Source: CAYTBN01 sp964436045
Lineage (GTDB): Bacteria > Myxococcota_A > UBA796 > UBA9615 > CAYRNR01
NCBI GenBank assembly: GCA_964436045.1
Contig: CAYTBN010000010.1
Coordinates: 89,030 to 153,029, forward strand
Length of the DNA: 64,000 nt
Reading direction: 5' to 3'
The notes beneath the pieces were generated by a model that searched no databases, was not told where the DNA came from, and worked only from the letters and a program-made list of their open reading frames with translations. The first letter of the stretch is position 1; the number at the start of each line of letters is the position of its first letter. Made by a program: the position numbers and the translations under genes. Below are positions 51,424 to 60,149 of the stretch, piece by piece.

Positions 51424-52149
51424 TCAGCCGCGCAGGGCCTTGCGGCTGCGCCGCTGTCGACCCGGCGGCTGCTGGCCGAAGCGCTTGGCCGAGGGGGTCT
51501 CGAAGCCGAACTGGTACCAGTCGTCTCCGAAGGGCTTCATCTTCATCCGTTCGCGATTCTGCAGTCGCAGGATGTTGGTCTTGATGGGCTCGTTGTCCGG
51601 GATCTTGCTCGTACCCCGCTGGAGGACTTCGAGGGCGCTTTCACGCCGGCCCGCCTTGTCGAGCATGTAGGCGTACAGGCCCCAGGCGAGGGCCTCCTTC
51701 TTGCCGTACTTGACCGCCTTCTCCATCACCACGACCGCGTCGTCGAGCTGGTGGCGACGGAAGAGGATGGCGGCCAGCATGCCCTGGGCGTTCCACTGGC
51801 GCGAGAACGCCTTGCGCAGAAAGGGTTCGGCCTCCTTGAACTTGCGCTGCATGAAGTGGATGCCGCCGATCTGGGCGTTGATCTGGGCCTCGACCAGGAA
51901 CTGCCAGCGGTTGTAGGCGTAGGCGGTCTCCAGGACCCGGATGGCGTTGTCCACCCGCCCCTGCTGCAGGTCGTGGGTCGCCCGCTCGACGATACCCTCG
52001 ATGCGCTTGCCGATGCGCCGGGCGAGCAGGATGTAGACCACCACGGATACGAAGATCAGGGGGAACAGGGCGGCAATCCAGCCCATCGTGGCGAAGACGA
52101 TACCGCCGCTGAGGACGCCGGCGGCCAGGGCGATCAACAGGTTGTACAT
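51424..52149 (-). CDS. Membrane-anchored TPR-like protein
   Basis: A 241-residue protein with two N-terminal membrane helices (about 3-20 and 22-42) and a helical repeat region of TPR type (DLQQGRVDNAIRVLETAYAY, FKEAEPFLRKAFSRQWNAQG, HQLDDAVVVMEKAVKYGKKE, GRRESALEVLQRG). The C-terminus is basic (RQRRSRKALRG). Likely a scaffold; partner unknown. The ATG at 52149 follows GAGAGG. It converges with the exonuclease gene 21 bp away. Confidence 0.8.
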   Translation of the reverse strand: MYNLLIALAAGVLSGGIVFATMGWIAALFPLIFVSVVVYILLARRIGKRIEGIVERATHDLQQGRVDNAIRVLETAYAYNRWQFLVEAQINAQIGGIHFMQRKFKEAEPFLRKAFSRQWNAQGMLAAILFRRHQLDDAVVVMEKAVKYGKKEALAWGLYAYMLDKAGRRESALEVLQRGTSKIPDNEPIKTNILRLQNRERMKMKPFGDDWYQFGFETPSAKRFGQQPPGRQRRSRKALRG

Positions 52150-52219
52150 GCTCGGGCCTCTCGCGGGCTGGCAGTGTAGTCCCTGTCCGGGGACGAGGCA
52201 ATCGTCCCGTAGCCCCGGG

Positions 52220-53197
52220 CTAGAGCAGGTCGGCGACCACCCGCCGGGCGGCGGCGGCGTCCTGGAGGACACCCCCGATCCGGGCCACCGTGGCCGCACC
52301 GATGCGACTGGCGATGCGACCGGCGTGGCCGGGGTCGTCGCCGCGGGCGAGGGCGAAAAGGAACCCGCCGGCGTACGCGTCGCCCGCGCCGGTCGTGTCC
52401 ACCGCCTGCACCGGATCCACCGGGATCTCCCGGCGCTGGCCGTCGCCGATCACCAGGCTGCCCGCGGCGCCCATCTTCAACACGGTCAGCCCGGCGCGTT
52501 CCGTCAGCACCTCGGTCGCCTCGCGGGGGTCGTCACGGCCGGTCCAGATGGCGGCCTCGGCGTCGTTGAGGAACAGGATGTCGGCGATCTCCGCGACCGC
52601 CTCGAGCCGCTCCCGGTTGGCCTCGATGACCCAGGGATCGGCGACGTCGAACGAGATCCGCACGCCGGCCTCCCGGGCGATGGCCAGCGCCTCGTCGGCC
52701 ACCGCGGCGATGGGACCGCCGGTGTACAGGTACCCGGTCAGGTGAAAGATGTCGGCGCCGCGCAGCGTCTCGCGGAACAACTCGGAAGGGGGCAGCTCCA
52801 TGGCGCAGCCCAGATCGGTGAGCATGGTCCGTTCGGCGTCGGGGCTGATCAGCGAGAGACACTTGCCGGTGGCCATGCCGGGGCCCAGATGGACGTGGTG
52901 CTTGCCGACGGTCTCGGTCAGGCGGTCCGAGTAGATGCGGCCGAATCGGTCGTCACCCACATTGGCGCACAGGTCGGCCTCGCCGCCCAGGATCGCGGCG
53001 GTGACGATGGCGTTGGCGCAGGAGCCACCGGGCAGGATCTCGGCTCCGAACTGCTCGACCTGGGCGAACGCCGCCTGCCAGGCTGCGTCGTCCACCAGAT
53101 GCATGGTGCCCCGCCGCAGGTCCATCCGCGCCAGGGTGGCATCGTCGGGGATTCGAACAATCGCGTCGACCAGGGCGTTGCCGAGACCGCAGATCAT
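52220..53197 (-). CDS. PfkB-family carbohydrate/nucleoside kinase (adenosine-kinase-like)
   Basis: A 325-residue ribokinase-fold enzyme. The N-terminal GLGNALVDAIVRI and PGGSCANAIVTAAILGG segments, plus the C-terminal anion-hole motif DTTGAGDAYAGGFL with the catalytic Asp, are diagnostic. The overall pattern (NALVD start, GSCANA) is closest to the adenosine-kinase-like branch found in many bacteria. Substrate not proven. GGAGGT lies just before the ATG at 53197. Divergent from the DUF2914 lipoprotein. Confidence 0.88.
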   Translation of the reverse strand: MICGLGNALVDAIVRIPDDATLARMDLRRGTMHLVDDAAWQAAFAQVEQFGAEILPGGSCANAIVTAAILGGEADLCANVGDDRFGRIYSDRLTETVGKHHVHLGPGMATGKCLSLISPDAERTMLTDLGCAMELPPSELFRETLRGADIFHLTGYLYTGGPIAAVADEALAIAREAGVRISFDVADPWVIEANRERLEAVAEIADILFLNDAEAAIWTGRDDPREATEVLTERAGLTVLKMGAAGSLVIGDGQRREIPVDPVQAVDTTGAGDAYAGGFLFALARGDDPGHAGRIASRIGAATVARIGGVLQDAAAARRVVADLL

Positions 53198-53362
53198 CGG
53201 GGACCTCCAGCCCGCGGGATCTCGATTTGCGGGCGGCCACAAAGTACGCATCCGACCACCCTGGGTCAAACCGTCGACTTTGGAATAGAATGGCCCCCGT
53301 CGTGGTCGGAAGGAAGACCGGTCGCCGGGCAGGAGATCCGGCGCGAACGAGCGAAGGGGACC

Positions 53363-54214
53363 ATGCGAGCGGGGTATTCGTTGCTGCTGATCGGGTGCGC
53401 GGTGCTGGGGGGCATTGCGACCGCGGGCTGTGGCGGCGACGACGACGTGGGCGAGCTGCAGCGCCGGATCGACGAGTTGGAGGCGGAAAACGCCAAGCTC
53501 AGGGGGCTGGAGGACGGCGAGGCCAGCGACTCCCTCGACGGTCTCGATCAGGCGGATCTGGAGCTCCTCGAGTCCCTGCCCCAGGAACACGTCGGCGAGG
53601 AGCCTCCGGAGCGAGAACTCCCGGGGGTGGACATCTGGGCGTCCCCGCCGCCCGCGGCCGAGGTCACGCCCCCTCCGCCGCCGGAACCGACTACGCCCGA
53701 GTCGCATCCGATCGTTCTGCCCGCCCCGCCGCAGCGCGAGGATGAGGTTGCACCGGTCGAGGAGAACCCGAACCCGCCGCTGGAGCCAGGCATCGGTGGC
53801 CCGGGCGCAGAGCTGCAGGAGCTGGAAGGCGACCCGCCGTCCGTGGCCGAGACGGTGACGGAGCCGCCCGCGCCCGCCGTCGGCGGCCCCCGGCTGGCCG
53901 TGCACCGGGCTGTCCTGGGCACCGACGTGGTCGGCCGCGAGCCGGCCGGTGTGGCCACCCGCTTCCCGCGAACGGTGGTCAAGGTCTACTGCTTCAGCGA
54001 GGTCAGCGTGATCGGCACCAGCGGTCCGACCACCCTGGAGCACCGCTGGACTCTGGCGGGGGAGGACCAGGGCGTGACCGAGCTGCGCATCGGTGGCGAC
54101 CGCTGGCGGACCTTCTCCAACCGCACCGTCTCGGAGAAGCCGGGCCTCTGGCAGGTCGAACTCGTCGACGACCGGGGGATCGTCCTCGATACCCTGTCGT
54201 TCACCGTCGAGTAG
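53363..54214 (+). CDS. Pro-rich lipoprotein with C-terminal DUF2914 domain
   Basis: A 283-residue lipoprotein (lipobox IATAGC) with a short coiled coil (ELQRRIDELEAENAKLRGL, about 30-48), a long Pro/Glu-rich linker (80-170) and a C-terminal DUF2914 domain: HRAVLGTDVVGREPAGVATRF, VVKVYCFSEV, LEHRWTLAGED, WRTFSNRTV, WQVELVDDRG. The DUF2914 role is unknown, but it appears in envelope proteins. A TAGAAT -10-like hexamer is at 53286-53291. AGGGG precedes the ATG. Confidence 0.85.
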   Translation: MRAGYSLLLIGCAVLGGIATAGCGGDDDVGELQRRIDELEAENAKLRGLEDGEASDSLDGLDQADLELLESLPQEHVGEEPPERELPGVDIWASPPPAAEVTPPPPPEPTTPESHPIVLPAPPQREDEVAPVEENPNPPLEPGIGGPGAELQELEGDPPSVAETVTEPPAPAVGGPRLAVHRAVLGTDVVGREPAGVATRFPRTVVKVYCFSEVSVIGTSGPTTLEHRWTLAGEDQGVTELRIGGDRWRTFSNRTVSEKPGLWQVELVDDRGIVLDTLSFTVE

Positions 54215-54224
54215 CCGCCAGCCG

Positions 54225-54854
54225 CTATCCCAGCTCCGTCTTGCCTCCGGGATCCAGGATCCGCACGTCGCAGGTCGCGAGCGCGGCGAAACGTTCGGCG
54301 TCGGCTCGACCGCCGACGATGTCGCCCCAGTGGTACGGGATTGCGATCTTCGGGCCGAAGCGGTCCACCGCCCCGGCGGCCTCGGCGGCATCCATCGTGT
54401 ACGTCCCGCCCACTGGCATCAGCGCCACGTCGACGTCCTTTTGCGCCACCATCTCATCGGTGACGTCAGTGTCGCCCGCGTAGTAGATCCGCAGCCCGCC
54501 GACTCGGATCACGCAGCCGATCCAGTGGTTGCTCCGCGGGTGGAACTTCTTGGCCGGGTTGTAGGCCGGGACCGCCTCGACGCTGACCCCGGCGTGCTCG
54601 AAACGGCCGCCGGGCTGGATCGTCTCGACGTTCCCGGGGATGTCGGCGACACCGTCCGGGGTCGTCAGCACCACCGTCGCCGGCCCCTGCAGTCGCTGGA
54701 TATCGGGCACTGACTTGTGGTCGTAGTGCGGATGGGAGACCACCACCAGGTCGGCGACGTCGTCGTGGTCGAGCTTCCAGGGGTCCACGTAGGTCACCGC
54801 TCCGCCGCCGATGCGGAAGGACGCGTGGCCCAGCCAGCGTAACGTGACGCTCAT
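54225..54854 (-). CDS. UPF0173-like metal-dependent hydrolase (MBL fold)
   Basis: A 209-residue beta-lactamase-fold protein of the UlaG/UPF0173 type. It starts with MSVTLRWLGHASFRI, has metal ligands in SHPHYDHKSV, the Asp in YYAGDTDVT and the terminal His in AIPYHWGD. The start overlaps the cutA stop by one base (TGATG), with GGAGGAG upstream, so the two genes are translationally coupled. Substrate unknown. Confidence 0.9.
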   Translation of the reverse strand: MSVTLRWLGHASFRIGGGAVTYVDPWKLDHDDVADLVVVSHPHYDHKSVPDIQRLQGPATVVLTTPDGVADIPGNVETIQPGGRFEHAGVSVEAVPAYNPAKKFHPRSNHWIGCVIRVGGLRIYYAGDTDVTDEMVAQKDVDVALMPVGGTYTMDAAEAAGAVDRFGPKIAIPYHWGDIVGGRADAERFAALATCDVRILDPGGKTELG

Positions 54855-55174
54855 CACTCCTCCTCGTCGCCGGCCACCTGGTCCCGCAACCAGCTCAGAT
54901 AGGCCGGCAGCCCGTCGTCGATGGGCAGCGCGACCACCTCGGGCACCTCGTAGGGGTGCACCCGGACCACGTGTTCGATCACCTCGGCCAGTCGGGCCGC
55001 CGTGGTCTTGATCACCAGCAGCGACTCCTCGTCCTTCTCGATCGCGCCCTTCCAGCGGTAGACGGATCGGATGGTGGGCACGATGTTGACGCAGGCCGCC
55101 AGCCGGGCCGTCACCAGGGACGATGCGATGTCGTCGGCCCGTTCGGTCGGGGTCGTGCAGAACACCACGCGCAT
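54854..55174 (-). CDS. cutA: Divalent cation tolerance protein CutA
   Basis: A 106-residue CutA1 trimeric signalling-type protein. The hallmarks CVNIVPTIRSVYRWKG and HPYEVPEVVALPI are present, and the length is standard. Linked originally to copper tolerance, its molecular role is uncertain. Strong GGGAGG upstream of the ATG. Cotranscribed with the MBL-fold gene. Confidence 0.95.
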   Translation of the reverse strand: MRVVFCTTPTERADDIASSLVTARLAACVNIVPTIRSVYRWKGAIEKDEESLLVIKTTAARLAEVIEHVVRVHPYEVPEVVALPIDDGLPAYLSWLRDQVAGDEEE

Positions 55175-55191
55175 CTTCGTTCCTCCCGGCC

Positions 55192-55977
55192 TCAGCAGCC
55201 CTCGGGCGCCGGGCAGAAGTCCGGCGGCACCACGAGCACCTCGAACTCGCCCGCGCCATAGCGGTCGTGATCCAAGTGGACCGTGCCCGGGCCGGTGGAC
55301 TCACCCGCGGTCAACAGCCCGTTGGCGTCCACGCCGGTGTCCACCGGGCTGTTGGGATCGGCTTCGATCGCCTCGGGCAGGAACTCGCCGGGCTCGAAGG
55401 ACCAGGCGACCTCCAGGGGTTCCAGGTCGCGCAGCAGCACATCGTCGCCCAGGCCGCCCTCCGGCTCGCCGTCTTCGCCGACCCAGAACGCCGCCGCGTG
55501 CAGCGGGCGTTCGCTCTGGCCCGCCATGCCGGCCCCCGCGATCCGTACCCAGGGCTGGCACATCAGCTGGTGCACGTCGCCGCTGCCGTCGGTGTACCCG
55601 TCGAGGCAGATACCGTTCAACTCGTCGTCCTCCAGCACGGGGCCCAGGTAGACCTGGCCGTCGTCCGCCCCGACCTCCAGGTGGAGGGTGGCCAGGACCC
55701 AGCGGTCGTTGTCGTCGATGGCCAGCACCTGGAACTCGTAGATCCCGTACCCCATCGGCACACCGGCCACGGTGCCATCCTCGGCCAGCGCCAGACCCGG
55801 GGGGAACTCGCCGTCGTACAGGGCATAGGAGATCGGCGGCTTGGCCCGCTCGGCCTCGACGGTGCCCTGGTAGGACTCGGCGACCACCGCGACGGGCAGG
55901 TCGTCCACCAACCGCATGTCCCCACAGCCGCTGATCAGGACGGCGGCGATCGGGGCAAGCAGGCGCGTTCGTGTCAT
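55192..55977 (-). CDS. Hypothetical lipoprotein with putative Ig-like domain
   Basis: A 261-residue lipoprotein: lipobox VLISGC, Cys at residue 18. Residues ~30-90 resemble a He_PIG/cadherin-like putative Ig domain (SYQGTVEA..., LPxGLxL-type PPGLALAEDGTVAGVPMGYG, IYEFQVLAIDD). The remainder has six Cys that may form disulfides, including a Cys-rich C-terminus PDFCPAPEGC. Upstream of cutA by 17 bp on the same strand; functional linkage unclear. Confidence 0.75.
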   Translation of the reverse strand: MTRTRLLAPIAAVLISGCGDMRLVDDLPVAVVAESYQGTVEAERAKPPISYALYDGEFPPGLALAEDGTVAGVPMGYGIYEFQVLAIDDNDRWVLATLHLEVGADDGQVYLGPVLEDDELNGICLDGYTDGSGDVHQLMCQPWVRIAGAGMAGQSERPLHAAAFWVGEDGEPEGGLGDDVLLRDLEPLEVAWSFEPGEFLPEAIEADPNSPVDTGVDANGLLTAGESTGPGTVHLDHDRYGAGEFEVLVVPPDFCPAPEGC

Positions 55978-56093
55978 GGGAAAACCCGTGGTCAGAGGGG
56001 CATCTTAGCACCCGCGGGGCCGCGACCGTGCGCGCTCGTGTGCGGGATCCGTGTAACATGGGGGTGCGCAATGGACTGCGCCGTGGCAAGACG

Positions 56094-57449
56094 ATGACCG
56101 GTGAAAACAGGATCCGACTGCTCAAGATCGGCGTGACGCGGGGGGATACCTTCGTCAACCAGGCATACTTCACCACCCCATCGATGGTGACCATCGGACG
56201 CACGCCCGAGGCCATTGTCCGCCTGGATCACCAGGAAGTTCCGGAGCACACGGCCCTGTTCAGCCTCGAGCCCGAGTCCTGCATGCTCCAGTTCAAGCGG
56301 AACATGCGGCTGGCCTTCCTCTACGACGGCCTGGTCCGCACCCCCAACTACCTGATCGACGAGGGGCTCGCCTTCCGCCGCGGACGCAACTACTACATGA
56401 ACCTCGAGACCCGGGCCCGCGGGACGTTGAACTTCGGTCCCTACCGGATCCTCTTCAAGCTCGATTTTGTCGAACCCCCAGAGGAGAAGATCATCCCGCT
56501 GCCATCGATGGACGCGCTGGCAGGGGTGGCCTGCGTCCACTGCGGCCAGACCCTCGACATGTTCCTGCCGCGGCCCGCGGTGCTCAGCCGCTGCACGAAG
56601 TGCCGCCGCTACAACCGCTTCGAGGGGCAGCCGCTTGCCACCTCCGAGGCGCCGCCCGTGCGGAACCCACATACCGCGGGTGATCCACCGGTGGTGCTGG
56701 AAAAACGGGTCGAGGGTCCTGCCCTCCGGGGCGAGCTGATCGAGGACGCGATGACGATCCTCGACGCCGGAGTGATGGCTCCTCCGCCGCCCGCGCCGAC
56801 GCCGATGGTCCCGCCTGTGACCGGCGAGCCCTCGGTGGAACCGTCGGCGGAGACGCCTGCCGCGCCGCCGGCCGAGCCCCCCAGCCCGCCGCCGCCCTCG
56901 GTCGCCCCGGAGCCACCGGCCCCCCACGCCACGCTGCGCCCCGAGGAGATCGCCGAGAAGGACACGGCCACGATGACCCGTCAGTTGCGCGCCGAGAAGC
57001 CCAAGCGAGCGCGCAAGCGGGCCGTGACCGGGGACCACCTGCGGGTGGTGGCGACGGTGGAGGATCAAGCCGAGCGGGCCGAAGAGCAGTGGTACGCGGC
57101 GGGGAAAAGCGCCGCCGGGGCGGCTGCGGCGGGCGGCGACAAGGTCGTGCCGCTGACGGTCAACGCCCCTGCCCAGCGATCCACCGCCGGGCTCAACTCG
57201 GCGCCCCATACGGCCATGCACGATCCGCCCGCCATCGGCTCGGTCACCGACTCGTACGCCGCCGCCAAGCTGGCCGACCGCCTCACCATGCTGGTGGTGG
57301 CGCTGGTGAGCATCGCCATCTTGCTGGCCTGCATCCTGGGCGTGTTGCTGACCCAGGGGGCCATGCGGCGGCCGTCTGCCCCCCCCACCGAGCCGGCCGA
57401 CGCGCCGGGCCTCGTGGCACCCGCGGACGAACCCGACGGCGACGTCTGA
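56094..57449 (+). CDS. FHA-like/zinc-ribbon protein with C-terminal membrane helix
   Basis: A 451-residue protein. Residues ~20-120 look like a degenerate FHA domain (TPSMVTIGRTPEAIVRL, EVPEHTALF); the canonical Ser-x-x-His core is altered. A C4 ribbon follows (CVHCGQTL...CTKCRRYNRF, about 144-175), then a long Pro/Ala linker, a basic stretch and one transmembrane helix (about 402-424). It is probably tail-oriented with the FHA-like domain in the cytoplasm. The FHA plus zinc ribbon pairing recalls the frameshifted gene at 27225-28058. ATG at 56094 is chosen; ATG at 56058 is in frame but overlaps a TAACAT hexamer. Confidence 0.77.
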   Translation: MTGENRIRLLKIGVTRGDTFVNQAYFTTPSMVTIGRTPEAIVRLDHQEVPEHTALFSLEPESCMLQFKRNMRLAFLYDGLVRTPNYLIDEGLAFRRGRNYYMNLETRARGTLNFGPYRILFKLDFVEPPEEKIIPLPSMDALAGVACVHCGQTLDMFLPRPAVLSRCTKCRRYNRFEGQPLATSEAPPVRNPHTAGDPPVVLEKRVEGPALRGELIEDAMTILDAGVMAPPPPAPTPMVPPVTGEPSVEPSAETPAAPPAEPPSPPPPSVAPEPPAPHATLRPEEIAEKDTATMTRQLRAEKPKRARKRAVTGDHLRVVATVEDQAERAEEQWYAAGKSAAGAAAAGGDKVVPLTVNAPAQRSTAGLNSAPHTAMHDPPAIGSVTDSYAAAKLADRLTMLVVALVSIAILLACILGVLLTQGAMRRPSAPPTEPADAPGLVAPADEPDGDV

Positions 57450-57464
57450 GGAGCGGTCTCGCTG

Positions 57465-57647
57465 ATGCGCCGTCGCGGATCTGCAGCTCACTTCCTGGCG
57501 TTGACCACGGTCTTCATGCTGACCTGGTTGGGGCTGACCTTCGTGTCGGTCAAGCCTGTGGTCGGCGGAGTCCTGCTGTCGCTGGCGGCCTTTCGTCTGT
57601 TCAGCTGGATTCGGTTGCTGATCCGGCGGCGCCAGCAGGCGGATTGA
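57465..57647 (+). CDS. Small membrane protein
   Basis: A 60-residue protein with two hydrophobic segments (about 10-27 and 32-50) and basic ends (MRRRG; RLLIRRRQQAD). It starts 15 bp after the FHA-like gene, with GAGGAG upstream, so it is probably in the same operon. No family recognised. Confidence 0.6.
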   Translation: MRRRGSAAHFLALTTVFMLTWLGLTFVSVKPVVGGVLLSLAAFRLFSWIRLLIRRRQQAD

Positions 57648-57704
57648 CAGCGATCCCGGGCCGTGCCAACGTCCGGACAGACCCTTCCGAGCGGAGGATG
57701 AGAG

Positions 57705-58295
57705 ATGCTGGATCGATGGATGCCGCTGATGATCGCCACGGTGACCGCCCTGTCGCTGGTCGTGGCCGGCTGCCCCACGGGCTACGGTGATGACGACGAC
57801 GACACCACCGACGTCTACACCGGACCAGGCACCGCCAACATCAACCTGAACGTGCTCGGCACCGTCGACGCGGACCCCGAGTACGCCCTGCTGTCCACCT
57901 TCGAGGGCGAGCAGATCATCGAGTGCGGGCCGAGCCAGGAGGGCGAGTTCGTGGCCTTCCACCTGGTGACCGACGGCGAGCTGCTGACCACCGAGGGCCA
58001 GCTGGAGATCCACGCGGCGGGGTTCAACACCGACACCGGCACCTTCGCCTCCCAGACGCTGTATGCCTCCGAACAGGGCGGCGACTACTGGGTCCGCATC
58101 CCGGAGAAGCCCGAGGCGACCTTCGCCTGGACGGAGGGTAATTGTTTCCTGTTCGTGATGACCGACGAGGAGGACTGCAAGAGCCCGGACGTGCCCTACT
58201 GCGGCAACTTCTCCTGCGGCACGGACGAGTTCCCGCTGACTGGCGGCACGGGGGACACCGTGCGCATGACTGGCTCCTTCAACTGCCACGACTAG
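57705..58295 (+). CDS. Hypothetical acidic-linker lipoprotein
   Basis: A 196-residue lipoprotein (lipobox VVAGC) with a short GDDDDD linker. The mature domain is beta-rich with five Cys (IECGPS, GNCFLF, EDCKSP, YCGNFSC, FNCHD), which suggests disulfides. No known family. GGAGGA precedes the ATG. Confidence 0.75.
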   Translation: MLDRWMPLMIATVTALSLVVAGCPTGYGDDDDDTTDVYTGPGTANINLNVLGTVDADPEYALLSTFEGEQIIECGPSQEGEFVAFHLVTDGELLTTEGQLEIHAAGFNTDTGTFASQTLYASEQGGDYWVRIPEKPEATFAWTEGNCFLFVMTDEEDCKSPDVPYCGNFSCGTDEFPLTGGTGDTVRMTGSFNCHD

Positions 58296-58296
58296 C

Positions 58297-59295
58297 GTGA
58301 CCACCTCCGACCCCTCCCAGCTGGACCGCGAACCGATCCGTCCACCGGCCCTCGCGGACGGGGCGCGCCTGGCTTTGATCGCGCCCGCGTCCCCCTATGA
58401 TCCCGCCGAGTTCGCCGCCGGCCGGGCGCGGCTGGAGCGGGCCGGCTACCGGATCGCGGCGGTGGCGTGCCACCGGAGGATGGGGGCGCTGGTGGCCGGG
58501 TCCGTGGCGGCCCGGCTCGACGAGTTACACCGCGCGTTCGCCGACGACGAGGTGGACGGGGTGATCGCGATCCGTGGCGGCTACGGCGTGATGCAGCTGC
58601 TGGACCGGGTGGACTGGTCGCTGCTGGCGGCCCACCCCAAGCCGCTGGTGGGGCTGTCGGATCTCACGCCCCTGCTCAACAACGCCTGGCAGCGGGCCGG
58701 GTTGGTCACCCTCCACGGCCCGATGGTCGTCGGCCTCGGCGGGCGCACCGACGAGATGTCCGTGGACCGGCTGCTGTGGGCGCTGCGGCGACCCGAGCCC
58801 CTCGCCGACCTGCCCGCCGACGGGGACGCCGACAGCTGGTGCCTGCACCCGGGGCGAGCCGCCGGGCGGGTGGTAGGGGGCAACCTGGCCATGCTCGGCG
58901 CGACCCTCGGGACGCCCTTCGCCGTGGACACCGCCCGCCGGATCCTGCTGATCGAAGAGGTCGCCGAACCACCGTTCCGGGTCGACCGGGTGTTGACCCA
59001 GCTCCGGCTGGCCGGCGCGCTGGACCGCTGTGCCGCCATCGGCTTCGGCGAGATGGCTGGCTGCGAACCGGCCGACGGAGTAGGGTATTCGCTGCGCGAC
59101 GTGGTCGGCGAGGCCCTGACCGGCCTGGATCTTCCGGTCCTATGGGGCTTGCCTTTCGGCCACGGGGCGCGCAACTGGACGTTCCCGGTGGGAGTCCGCG
59201 CCGAGCTGGACGCGGATGGGGGACAAATTCGATTCCTCGAACCCGCGGTGGACTCGTCGCGGGATTCGAACCTGACCGCCGAGCGACGAAGATGA
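58297..59295 (+). CDS. LD-carboxypeptidase (S66 family)
   Basis: A 332-residue S66 serine peptidase that trims L,D-linked tetrapeptides in peptidoglycan recycling. The catalytic triad is S121 in VGLSDLT, E220 in LLIEEV and H289 in LPFGHG; IRGGYG is the oxyanion region. GTG start one base after the preceding stop. There is no signal peptide, so it is cytoplasmic. The last ~25 residues are beyond the usual family end. Linked to accD by ATGA. Confidence 0.93.
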   Translation: MTTSDPSQLDREPIRPPALADGARLALIAPASPYDPAEFAAGRARLERAGYRIAAVACHRRMGALVAGSVAARLDELHRAFADDEVDGVIAIRGGYGVMQLLDRVDWSLLAAHPKPLVGLSDLTPLLNNAWQRAGLVTLHGPMVVGLGGRTDEMSVDRLLWALRRPEPLADLPADGDADSWCLHPGRAAGRVVGGNLAMLGATLGTPFAVDTARRILLIEEVAEPPFRVDRVLTQLRLAGALDRCAAIGFGEMAGCEPADGVGYSLRDVVGEALTGLDLPVLWGLPFGHGARNWTFPVGVRAELDADGGQIRFLEPAVDSSRDSNLTAERRR

Positions 59296-60149
59296 ATGCG
59301 ATCACCGACGACCTGACCGAACTGCCCGACGAGCTGCCCGAACCCCCCGGCGAGGGGGAGGAGTTCGACAACCGCGAGTGGCTGCGTTGCGACGGCTGCA
59401 GTGAGCTGACCTACCTGCCCCAGTTCCGCGAGGAGCTCAACGTCTGCTACCACTGCGGCCACCACGGCCGCATCGGCGGACTGGAGCGGTTGCTGGCCCT
59501 CGTCGACAAGGACTCCTTCGAGGAGGTCGACACCGATCTGGCACCCACCGATCCGCTGAAGTTCGTGGACCTGAAGCCCTACCCGGAGCGCATCGAGGCG
59601 GCCCAGGCCAAGACGGGGATCCTCGACGCCTTCCGCGCGGGCGGCGCGCGCATCGACTCGCGACCGGTGCAGATCGGCACCTTCGAGTTCGCCTTCCTCG
59701 GCGGCTCCATGGGCGCGGTGGTGGGCGAGAAGGTCACCCGGGTGCTGGAGCGGGCCCGGGAGCTTCGTCAGCCTGCGATCGTGATCAGCTCCTCCGGGGG
59801 CGCGCGGATGCAGGAGGGGCTCCTGTCGTTGATGCAGATGGCCAAGACCTGCAGCGCACTGTCCGACCTCCGCGCGGCGGGGGTGCCCTACATCTCGGTG
59901 CTGACCCACCCGACCACCGGGGGGGTGGCGGCCAGCTTCTCGATGCTGGGTGATGTGATCCTGGCCGAGCCCGGCGCGCTGATCGGTTTCGCCGGGCCGC
60001 GGGTCATCGAGCAGACCATCAACCAGAAGCTGCCCGAGGGTTTCCAGCGGTCCGAGTACCTGCTGGACCATGGGATGATCGACCGGATCGTCGACCGGCG
60101 GCGCCTGCGCGCCGAGATCGCGCAGCTGCTGGGGCTGATGTTGGATTGA
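59292..60149 (+). CDS. accD: Acetyl-CoA carboxylase carboxyltransferase subunit beta
   Basis: A 285-residue AccD. The N-terminal zinc ribbon uses C33, C36, C52 and C55. The crotonase-fold carboxyltransferase has the conserved FLGGSMGAVVGEK, SSSGGARMQEG, MQMAKT and HPTTGGVAASF, and ends AEPGALIGFAGPRVIEQT. First committed step of fatty acid synthesis together with AccA, which is not in the window. accD followed by folC is a common bacterial arrangement; here they overlap as TTGA. Confidence 0.96.
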   Translation: MNAITDDLTELPDELPEPPGEGEEFDNREWLRCDGCSELTYLPQFREELNVCYHCGHHGRIGGLERLLALVDKDSFEEVDTDLAPTDPLKFVDLKPYPERIEAAQAKTGILDAFRAGGARIDSRPVQIGTFEFAFLGGSMGAVVGEKVTRVLERARELRQPAIVISSSGGARMQEGLLSLMQMAKTCSALSDLRAAGVPYISVLTHPTTGGVAASFSMLGDVILAEPGALIGFAGPRVIEQTINQKLPEGFQRSEYLLDHGMIDRIVDRRRLRAEIAQLLGLMLD

